From assembly GCA_030744635.1 (NCBI GenBank), contig JASLQE010000015.1:1-11423 (forward strand): 11,423 nt of DNA, in the 5' to 3' direction. Shown here piece after piece: positions 1 through 6,096 of the stretch (its first letter is position 1; every line of letters begins with the position of its first letter). The stretch comes from Dehalococcoidia bacterium (lineage in GTDB: Bacteria > Chloroflexota > Dehalococcoidia > JACVQG01 > JAHKAY01). Both the position numbers and the translations under genes were made by a program. The notes below the pieces were generated by a model that did not search any database, was not told the origin of the DNA, and saw only the letters and a list, made by a program, of their open reading frames with translations.

Positions 1-21
1 GGGGCCTCTGAAGCCGGGGTC

Positions 22-432
22 TTACCCGATTAGCTGTACCGCTATTACAATCAGGCCCACAGCAGCAAACAGGCCGGCCAGTGTAGTGTAGCCTATAAAT
101 CATTCGTTTTGGCCACCTTCGCGAGGATGCGCTAAATAGCGGCCGTCCAGGTGAAGGGTTTGAGCGCTTTGTTCAGGAAAGCGTGCACCCTGCCAAACAT
201 ATGCAACCCCTATTGAGCTAGACTACACTAGGACACGCTCCATAGCGCGGGCGGGAAGCTGGTGTCCGATTCTCGGGCCTATTTGGGCACCCACCACCAC
301 ACCGGGGACAGACAGTGCCACCACATGCCAGGCGGGCTGGGCGTGCAGGGCATGGGTGGCGGCACCGGCCAGTACGCTCGCCGCCATGGTATATGGTGGG
401 GCGGGGCCTGTCAACCCGATGTGCGAGGTTGT
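22..432 (-). pseudogene. 3' remnant of a TauE/SafE (TSUP) family permease, interrupted by a small insertion
   Basis: One minus-strand frame carries the C-terminal half of a sulfite/anion exporter of the TauE/SafE type, a membrane protein usually of about 250 residues. The stretch from about 414 to 229 reads GLTGPAPPYTMAASV, then a hydrophobic segment, then VPGVVVGAQIGPRIGHQLPA and RAMERVL. This is the typical small-residue helix followed by GAxxGxxxxxxLPxR that ends the family. The frame meets TAG at 223-225, inside the right end of the element at 80-229. After that element the same frame resumes as a hydrophobic helix (AGLFAAVGLIVIAVQLIG) and ends at TAA, 22-24. Joining the two parts gives ERVL-AGLFAAVGLIV, a normal family C-terminus. 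Upstream, an in-frame TAA at 433-435 and the amidohydrolase end at 503 leave no room for the N-terminal half, so the gene is also 5'-truncated. Family assignment rests on motif memory only. Confidence 0.6.
80..229. mobile_element. 150-bp MITE-like non-autonomous element with terminal inverted repeats
   Basis: The left end AGTGTAGTGTAGC (80-92) and the reverse complement of the right end, AGTGTAGTCTAGC (217-229), match at 12 of 13 positions. Deleting exactly this segment fuses the flanking reading frame of the TauE/SafE remnant without a shift and without extra residues, which is independent support for the boundaries. The interior has no plausible gene. It can fold: CGCTTT (165-170) pairs with AAAGCG (178-183) inside an outer AGGGT/ACCCT pair (155-159 with 187-191), and CGCTA-AA-TAGCG lies at 130-141. 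The length, 50 codons, keeps frame but brings in stops. No target-site duplication is clear; at most a 2-bp CT, read on the minus strand, could be one. No transposase family can be assigned. Confidence 0.5.
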
Positions 433-502
433 TTAGCAACGATTGCCCTTCCTCTGAGGGTTTGTCTGCGGTTACCAGTCTGGGCTGCAGGCCAGGGTGA
501 AT

Positions 503-1432
503 CTATCTGTCCAGACCAAGCAGTCTGGCCGCATTGCCCCCCAGTATGGCGTCAATCTCCCTCTGGGAGAACTCTATCCCCGCCTCTTTCGCCGCATCTG
601 GAGGGTCCTGGAAGTAGCCCATCCATTCGGCCTGGCTCATGTAGTTGTCCAGGGCAGGCCAGTCCGTACCCCACAGCACCTTGTGTGCCCCGACTATATT
701 GAGCACGGTCCGGAGCGGTCCGTAGAACTCCTCCACCGGACGCCGCTTGGCCCTCTGCTGCCATCCGGCTACATCGAGGTACATATTGGGTTTGCCGGCG
801 GCCAGCCGGGCCGCCTCCTCCCAGTAGCAGTCACCGCAGTGGGCCGCTATTACCGGAAGCTCGGGAAAGTCCACCGCCACCTGGTCCAGATGGAGGGGGA
901 GGCTATACTTGCTGTAGAGGGGGTACATCTCCGGCCCGGTGTGGAACAGGAGCGGTATCCCAAACTCCTGAGCCTTGGCATAGAACGGGTACAGCTCGCG
1001 GTCACTGGGAAAGAAGCCGGAGCCGGGATGGAACTTCGCCCCCTTCATACCCCACTCCTTGACGCACCTCTCCAAGAGCTCCACGGCGTTGGGCCTTCTG
1101 GGGTCGATACCCATGAAGAGTATAAGGCGGCCGGGGTATTTTCCCGCCAGCCCGTTATGCAGGGCGTGCTGCGCCTCCAGGGATAGCTTACCCTCCCCTA
1201 TACCCCTGGTGAGGCCGAAGTCAATCATGCTTATGACACATTTGTCTATGCCGGCCTTATCCAAAGAGGCGATAAGCTGCTCGCCTTCGGGGTCAATAAG
1301 CCGCTCCACCCGCTGCCTCACCCGCTCCTCCGGTCTCCCCGATACCGTGACCCCGTATTTTATGAAGGCATCGTAAAAACCCCGTGCCGGGTAGTCACTG
1401 GTCCACCAGTGGGCATGCATGTCAACAATCAT
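503..1432 (-). CDS. Amidohydrolase family protein (amidohydrolase 2 / ACMSD-like TIM barrel)
   Basis: This 309-residue cytoplasmic metal-dependent hydrolase or decarboxylase has a TIM-barrel fold of the amidohydrolase 2 (PF04909) type. Likely metal and active-site residues are in the expected order: D4-x-H6-x-H8 after strand 1, KFHPG at 133-137, LLFHTG with H164, AAHCG with H198, and the late GTDWP with D257. The C-terminus EIDAILGGNAARLLGL is the characteristic family ending. The start is well supported: AAGGTGA lies about 5 nt before the ATG at 1430-1432, and HxH normally comes immediately after the start. The length is normal. The gene is transcribed away from recF, with 122 bp between the two starts. 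The exact substrate cannot be told; family members include ACMSD, gamma-resorcylate decarboxylase and many uncharacterised hydrolases. No partner enzymes flank it. Confidence 0.9.
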   Translation of the reverse strand: MIVDMHAHWWTSDYPARGFYDAFIKYGVTVSGRPEERVRQRVERLIDPEGEQLIASLDKAGIDKCVISMIDFGLTRGIGEGKLSLEAQHALHNGLAGKYPGRLILFMGIDPRRPNAVELLERCVKEWGMKGAKFHPGSGFFPSDRELYPFYAKAQEFGIPLLFHTGPEMYPLYSKYSLPLHLDQVAVDFPELPVIAAHCGDCYWEEAARLAAGKPNMYLDVAGWQQRAKRRPVEEFYGPLRTVLNIVGAHKVLWGTDWPALDNYMSQAEWMGYFQDPPDAAKEAGIEFSQREIDAILGGNAARLLGLDR

Positions 1433-1554
1433 TCTTCACCTTCGGCAGCGCGTTAATATGGGGGCCATGCGCTACCAAGTATGAAAGTATGAAACCGGTT
1501 GCCATGTCAAGTGCGGCAGACACTGTGGCGGCCCTGCGGCGTTTACAGGGCTTT

Positions 1555-2709
1555 ATGTTAGAATGGCGGGGGAGGCCGCCTATAATAATTACCCATCTCA
1601 GTCTTACTGACTTCCGTAACTATTCCTCTCTGGAGCTGTCCCTGCCCCGGGGCGGGGTGGTGCTGGTGGGGAGTAACGCCCAGGGTAAGAGCAACCTGCT
1701 GGAGGCGGCCTATTTACTTTCCATCATGCGCTCTCATCGTGCCGGGGTGGAGCGGGAGCTTATCCGTTTGGGGGCGGAGGGGGAAAGGCCCTGGGCGCGG
1801 GTAGTGGGCCGTGCCCAGGGGGAGGCAGGCGGTGCGGAGATTGAGGTGGTGCTGCAGCGGACGGCGGGTGAAGCGGTGTCCAAGCGCATCAAGGTGAACG
1901 GCGTCCCCCGCCGTGCCGGAGAGGCGGTGGGTGTGCTTGCGGGGGTGATGTTCTCCGCCGATGACATCGGCCTGGTCAGCGGCCCCCCTGCGCTACGCCG
2001 GCGCTATCTGGATATCACCAGTTGCCAGCTAAGCGCGCAACACCTTGGCAGCCTGCAGCGATACCAGCGGGTGCTGGTCCAGCGCAACGGGCTGCTGAAG
2101 ATGGCCGCCCAGGGGCGGGCCGGGGCCGATGAGATGGAGTTCTGGAACCGCGAGATGGTGGCCGAAGGTGGATACATCCGCGAGCACCGCCAGGCCCTAG
2201 TCCAGGCCTTGAACGGACTGGCCCATCAAATCCACACCGGGCTTACCCATGGTGAAGAGGCCTTGCAGATGGACTACCGCCCCAATCCTCTGGATCCCTC
2301 ACCTGAAGCCTTCGCCAAGGCGTTGGCGGAGGGCCGGGGAAGGGATATGGCCCTGGGCATGACCCTGAGCGGCCCACACCGGGATGACCTGCGCTTTATG
2401 GTGAACGGCATGGATATCGGCATCTACGGCTCCCGGGGCCAGCAGCGCACGGTAGCCCTGTCTCTGCGGCTGGCCGAGGCCGCCTTCCTGCACGAGGGGC
2501 GGGGCCAGCCACCCGTGCTGCTCCTGGACGATGTCCTATCCGAGCTGGACGGCCACAGGCGCCATCAGCTACTGGCATCCCTGGCCCCTTATGACCAGTG
2601 GTTGCTCACTACCACGGACTCCTCCCAGGTGGACTCCCCCTATCTGGAAGAGTCAACCGTGCGCCACATAAAGGGCGGGACCGTGGGCCAGCCGCCTGGC
2701 GGGCTATGA
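1555..2709 (+). CDS. recF: DNA replication and repair protein RecF
   Basis: RecF is an SMC-like ATPase that, with RecO and RecR, loads RecA onto gapped DNA at stalled forks. Counted from the ATG at 1555 (384 residues, normal length), the protein shows the N-terminal THLSLTDFRNY (13-23), Walker A GSNAQGKSN (39-47), the family motif FSADDIGLVSGPPALRRRYLD (133-153), the ABC signature region SRGQQRT (293-299), Walker B plus D-loop VLLLDDVLSELD (321-332) and the terminal TTTD (352-355). All catalytic motifs are intact. The start is uncertain. ATG 1555 has only a weak AGGG upstream and adds about nine residues before the family N-terminus. A strong GGAGG at 1571-1575 instead points to the ATA at 1582. 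The frame is open further upstream to 1384, but that part overlaps the amidohydrolase start and has no RecF likeness. No dnaA, dnaN or gyrB is adjacent. Confidence 0.93.
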   Translation: MLEWRGRPPIIITHLSLTDFRNYSSLELSLPRGGVVLVGSNAQGKSNLLEAAYLLSIMRSHRAGVERELIRLGAEGERPWARVVGRAQGEAGGAEIEVVLQRTAGEAVSKRIKVNGVPRRAGEAVGVLAGVMFSADDIGLVSGPPALRRRYLDITSCQLSAQHLGSLQRYQRVLVQRNGLLKMAAQGRAGADEMEFWNREMVAEGGYIREHRQALVQALNGLAHQIHTGLTHGEEALQMDYRPNPLDPSPEAFAKALAEGRGRDMALGMTLSGPHRDDLRFMVNGMDIGIYGSRGQQRTVALSLRLAEAAFLHEGRGQPPVLLLDDVLSELDGHRRHQLLASLAPYDQWLLTTTDSSQVDSPYLEESTVRHIKGGTVGQPPGGL

Positions 2710-2786
2710 GGACACCAATGATGCGGTGGGGCTGGCCAAGGGACCCGGCAATGATTGAAATGTGAAGTCCCAGATTGAATTATTCA

Positions 2787-2816
2787 TTGCAGACCGACCT
2801 CCACATATGGTAAAGT
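2787..2816 (+). promoter_or_regulatory. Possible sigma70-type promoter for the lipoprotein gene
   Basis: TTGCAG (2787-2792) and TAAAGT (2811-2816) are separated by 18 bp in the AT-richer gap after recF. The expected transcript start near 2823 would give a leader of about 45 nt that includes the AGGGGAG ribosome-binding site at 2858-2864. Both boxes are imperfect, so this is a weak call. Confidence 0.3.
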
Positions 2817-2867
2817 CCTACCCTGCGCCGTGCTGAAAGGGCATCAAGGTTTGAGCGAGGGGAGTCA

Positions 2868-3767
2868 ATGAAAAGAAGGAATTCAGTAGTTATTGGACTT
2901 ACAGTAGGCATCCTTCTTGCATTCACGGCTTGCGAGTAAGACGGTGAGCGCACGGTGGAGTGGACGGGACTGGGTGGTTACGCAGGGTCCAACATCCACT
3001 TTGTCTTGGAACCGCTACCTGGAGCAAAGACACTGTCATCAGGAAAACCAAATCCACAGCAGACCTCCATAGGTGACGTGGACCACGCCATCTATAGCTT
3101 CAAGTATTCAGGTCCATCAGAGGCTGGCATGGTTGTGTACTATGTAGATGGCAATGGAAACGGTACATGTGATGAGCCAGGCGCTGGAGATGCCAGAGGA
3201 GTCCAAACATTCACAGCCGCTGACCAGAGGATTTCAGTAGAGTTCAACTCATCGGACGCTGTGCCTGAATGGGTATGCGAACGGTTTGCCGGGGCGTTAA
3301 CTGAAGGGTCTTTCGTCGCAACACCCACACCCACTCCATTACAGGCAACAGCGACCCCCACGGTAACTGATACTCCGCCTACGGCCACACCCGTACCGTC
3401 TTATTCAGAGCTATACAGGGAGGAGGCTTTAGCAGCAGTCCAGAGGTTTTACGATGCCCAGAACGCCCATGATCAAAGGGCAATAGAGAGAAGTGTAACC
3501 AAACGCAGCCAGCTTTTCGTAGCGAGATGGGTCGAACAGCTCATTGATTTGCGTGAACAGATAAACTCCGAAGAAGATTATGAGCAGGTAGAGATAACAG
3601 AACTATCCGAAATTGAGTGTGAAGAGGAGTTGTGTAAATTGTGGCTGGTCCTTCACTACACATATCCCAGTGGGGCAAGTTTTGACCTCCCAACAATTAT
3701 TCATGCGGTGAGATTGGAAGACGGGGAGTGGAAAATGGCCTTGGGGCATGATGAAGCCGACCCCTGA
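2868..3767 (+). pseudogene. Lipoprotein with Thr/Pro linker and NTF2-like C-terminal domain, interrupted by an in-frame TAA
   Basis: The ATG at 2868, preceded by AGGGGAG, starts a classic lipoprotein signal: MKRR, a hydrophobic core, then LLAFTAC with the lipid-accepting Cys at residue 22, followed by Glu 23. Codon 24 is TAA (2937-2939). The same frame then stays open to TGA at 3765-3767, giving 299 codons in all. The body has a globular domain (about 30-142) with a GNGNGTCDEPGAGDA loop, a TPTPTP-type linker (about 151-177) and an alpha+beta domain (about 182-297, AVQRFYDAQNAHDQRAIE to IIHAVRLEDGEWKMA) resembling NTF2/SnoaL-like domains. A rescue start at GTG 2955 would make a product without a signal peptide, so the intact reading is one lipoprotein broken by a nonsense change. 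Sequencing error or readthrough are alternatives. The gene is visibly AT-richer than its neighbours. Its function is unknown. Confidence 0.7.
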
Positions 3768-3841
3768 GCCCACCGGACCGTCGCATCCCATGTTGGGGTC
3801 AACTCCATTCCGTCTCACCATCCACAATTCCCTTTTAGATT

Positions 3842-3859
3842 GAGATAGGCCTCTATCTC
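3842..3859. other. Short inverted repeat after the lipoprotein gene
   Basis: GAGATAG (3842-3848) and CTATCTC (3853-3859) form a 7-bp stem with a 4-nt loop between the lipoprotein gene and the transporter operon. No T-run follows, so it is not a convincing intrinsic terminator. An operator or transcript-end hairpin is possible. Confidence 0.3.
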
Positions 3860-3913
3860 CCACCTTGTGCCCGCCACCGGATACCTTCCAGAAAGAACAG
3901 CCCCTCTGGGCCT

Positions 3914-3942
3914 ATCCTTTAAGGGACCATTGCGTTTATAAT
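3914..3942 (+). promoter_or_regulatory. Likely promoter of the fusion-protein/permease operon
   Basis: A perfect TATAAT box lies at 3937-3942, in a local AT-rich patch about 26 nt before the ATG at 3969. The predicted transcript would start near 3949 and contain the AAAGG ribosome-binding site at 3958-3962. The hexamer 17 bp upstream (ATCCTT) is a poor -35 box, so the promoter may need an activator. It lies just before the TTG at 3951 and so argues against that alternative start. Confidence 0.45.
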
Positions 3943-3968
3943 TACTACACTTGTCGGGAAAGGTCTTT

Positions 3969-6068
3969 ATGACAAAAATCAGATGGGCACTCCTTGTACT
4001 GGTGATGGCTGCCCTTTTAGTGAGCGGTTATGGGTTGTACCAACGTTTCATCTCCTCACCGGAAGAGGTACGGGTGGGCCAAACGGTTGGTGTCCAGCGG
4101 GGGAACCTGGTAATCACTGCCGCCGCATTCGGCTCCATCTCCGTTCCGCAGCAGGTCAACCTCTCCTTCCCCACCGCCGGTATCCTTACCGAGGTGGGGG
4201 TGGAGGTGGGGAACCAGGTATCACAGGGGCAGGTGCTGGCCCGTCTGGATGAGGGGCCCTTGCAGCAAACGGTGCTTCAGGCCCAGGTGGGTCTCAAGAA
4301 CGCCACACTGGCCCTCAAGAAGGTGAAGGAACCCTATTCGGAGGAGGATATCGCCCGACAGGAGGCCTCTGCTGCGGAGGCCCGTCGGGCCGTTGAGCTG
4401 GCCCTGCTGGATTTGCCCATAGTGCGCACCACGGGGGAAAAGAATGTGGCCGACGCCCGGGAAGCCCAGAGTAAGGCGCAGGCCGCCGTGGCCGAGGCCC
4501 AGCGGGCCGTTGACCTGGCCCTGCAGGATGCGGGTGTGGTGCAGGCCAGCGGGGAGAAGAGTGTTGCCGATGCCCAGGAAGCCCTGGACAAGGCGGAGTC
4601 CCCTCACTCCGAAGAGGATGTGGCCGCCGCCACGGAGGCCGTGGCGCAGGCGGAGCGCGCCCTGGAGCCAGCCAAGCAGGATGTGTCCGTACTACAAACC
4701 ACAGGTGAGCGCAGCGTATCGGACGCCCAGGAGGCCATGGACAAAGAGTTAGACAGCTATAAGAAGGTCATGTTGAGCTACCTGGGCGAGGAGCTGAGCG
4801 ACGATGAGTTGCTGGCGGACCCCAGAACCTATTTCCTCTGGGTAACCGAGATACAACAACCCCTGGATGACGCCTATGAGAACCTGATGAAGGTCAAGGA
4901 GAACCTGGACCTGGCCATACTTCAGGCGGACAAGTCCCTGCGAACGGCCCAGAACTCCTTAGCCAGGGCCGAGGAGACGCTGCGGCAGGCCCGGGTGCGG
5001 CTGGCGGATATGACCCCGGACGCTGACGATGTTGCCAAGGCCCAAAGGAACCTGGACCTGGCCATACTTCAGGCGGACAAGTCCCTGCGGGCGGCCCGGA
5101 ACTCTGTAGCCAGGGCCGAGGAGACGCTGCGGCAGGCGCAGGCCAACCTCATCCAGGTGGAGGCGGGTCAAGGAGTGGAGCTGGCCGAGCTTCAGGCGAA
5201 CAAATCGCTACAGGCGGCTCAAAACTCGCTGGCCAGGGCCGAGGATACTCTGCTGGCCGCCACCGTCGTACTGGCTGAGATGAAGGCCGGGCCTGATGAG
5301 GACGAAGTGGCCGTCAAGGAGCTACAGGTCTCCCAGGCGCGCTTCTCCTTAGAAGAGGTGGAGGCCGACTTGGTAGCGGCTCGTCTGCTATCCCCCTTCC
5401 CCGGTGTAGTGGCCGAGATGCGGGCCGAGGTGGGGGACAGGGTAGCTACCGGGGCACCGGCGGTGGTGGTGGTAGACCCAGCGGTGGTGGAGGTCTCCGC
5501 CACCGTGGATGAGGTGGATGTTGCCAGGATAAGGGTGGGGCAGCCGGCCATCATCACCCTGGATGCCATCCCTGAAACAACGCTTCGGGGGCAGGTGAAG
5601 TCCATCTCGCCCGTCGCCCAGGTGCAACAGGGGGTGGTGGGCTATCCCGTGGTGATAAGCATCGCTACTGGGGGAGCACCGGCAGGGGGTGGCTTTCCTT
5701 CACGAGGTGGACGGACCGGTCGGCCCCCCGGTCAGCCCCAGGAAGCACCCGGCGGGGGAGGGCCAGATGTGCAGCCCCGGGAAGGGATGTCCGCCTCCGT
5801 GGAAATAGTGGTGGAGATGAAGCGGGGTGTGCTTCTGGTACCCAACCGGGCGGTGCACTCGGCCCAGGGTAGCCAGGTAGTGTCCCTGGTAGCGGGGGAG
5901 GTAGTGGAGGAGCGCCCGGTGGAGGTGGGGCTGAGCGATGGCCTTAATACAGAGATAATATCCGGACTTCAGGAGGGGGACGAAGTGGTGCTGCCGGAAT
6001 CCGCCGTTATCACTCCCCGGGGTGGCGGTCCGGGTGGCTTTGGTGGTGGGGGGAGAATGTTCCGATGA
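3969..6068 (+). CDS. HlyD/MacA-type membrane fusion protein with a greatly extended coiled coil
   Basis: This is the periplasmic-adaptor (extracytoplasmic) subunit of a MacAB-like export system. The 699-residue protein has an N-terminal membrane anchor (about 5-23), a first lipoyl half (about 46-95, SFPTAGILTEVGVEVGNQV), a very long Ala/Leu/Glu-rich coiled-coil region (about 100-472), the second lipoyl half (475-503, SPFPGVVAEMRAEVGDRV), a beta-barrel domain (about 506-565 and 603-620) split by a Gly/Pro-rich insert (about 568-602), and a membrane-proximal domain (620-681) with VPNRAV and GLQEGDEVVL. The C-terminus is a Gly-rich tail. MacA proteins are usually about 350-450 residues; the excess is the coiled coil, built from two repeat families. 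ATG 3969 is chosen over TTG 3951 because AAAGG sits 5 nt before it. The permease gene follows after 28 bp. The cargo is unknown. Confidence 0.9.
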   Translation: MTKIRWALLVLVMAALLVSGYGLYQRFISSPEEVRVGQTVGVQRGNLVITAAAFGSISVPQQVNLSFPTAGILTEVGVEVGNQVSQGQVLARLDEGPLQQTVLQAQVGLKNATLALKKVKEPYSEEDIARQEASAAEARRAVELALLDLPIVRTTGEKNVADAREAQSKAQAAVAEAQRAVDLALQDAGVVQASGEKSVADAQEALDKAESPHSEEDVAAATEAVAQAERALEPAKQDVSVLQTTGERSVSDAQEAMDKELDSYKKVMLSYLGEELSDDELLADPRTYFLWVTEIQQPLDDAYENLMKVKENLDLAILQADKSLRTAQNSLARAEETLRQARVRLADMTPDADDVAKAQRNLDLAILQADKSLRAARNSVARAEETLRQAQANLIQVEAGQGVELAELQANKSLQAAQNSLARAEDTLLAATVVLAEMKAGPDEDEVAVKELQVSQARFSLEEVEADLVAARLLSPFPGVVAEMRAEVGDRVATGAPAVVVVDPAVVEVSATVDEVDVARIRVGQPAIITLDAIPETTLRGQVKSISPVAQVQQGVVGYPVVISIATGGAPAGGGFPSRGGRTGRPPGQPQEAPGGGGPDVQPREGMSASVEIVVEMKRGVLLVPNRAVHSAQGSQVVSLVAGEVVEERPVEVGLSDGLNTEIISGLQEGDEVVLPESAVITPRGGGPGGFGGGGRMFR
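4329..4748 (+). repeat. Internal repeats, first family, in the fusion-protein coiled coil
   Basis: Three related blocks occur at residues about 121-172, 173-210 and 211-260. Shared elements are a SEED[IV]A lead (first and third blocks), an A-x-R-A-[VL]-E/D segment (140, 179, 230) and a GE[KR]xVxDAxEA motif (156, 195, 246), spaced 39 and 51 residues apart. The pattern suggests stepwise duplication of helical segments. Confidence 0.65.
4902..5288 (+). repeat. Direct repeats, second family (147-bp unit), in the fusion-protein coiled coil
   Basis: Unit one (4902-5048) and unit two (5049-5195) lie 147 bp (49 codons) apart. They share an identical stretch of about 42 nt (4901-4942 and 5048-5089) and an identical 29 nt (4962-4990 and 5109-5137). 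A third, more diverged copy begins about 5175 (ELQANKSLQAAQNSLARAED), 41 codons after the second. The DNA-level identity shows recent in-frame duplication. Confidence 0.85.
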
Positions 6069-6096
6069 CGCCCCAACCAGCGGATAGGAGCGAAGC

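Noticed and set aside
262..702. 146-codon plus-strand open frame at the left end
   Set aside because: It runs across the TauE remnant and into the amidohydrolase antisense strand. The product is low-complexity, Pro/Gly/Cys-rich and without a domain.
497..1186. 229-codon plus-strand open frame
   Set aside because: It lies fully antisense to the amidohydrolase, which has all its motifs and a good ribosome-binding site. The plus-strand product shows no recognisable domain.
1581..1586. Perfect TATAAT inside the recF 5' region
   Set aside because: The 17-bp upstream hexamer (TTAGAA) is poor and the site lies within or at the start of the coding sequence. It is more likely the Ile-Ile codons ATA ATA than a promoter.
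2937..2939. Reassigned TAA codon (alternative genetic code) to explain the lipoprotein
   Set aside because: TAA ends bioY (8255-8257) and the partial surface-protein gene (10159-10161) at sensible places, so TAA works as a normal stop in this genome.
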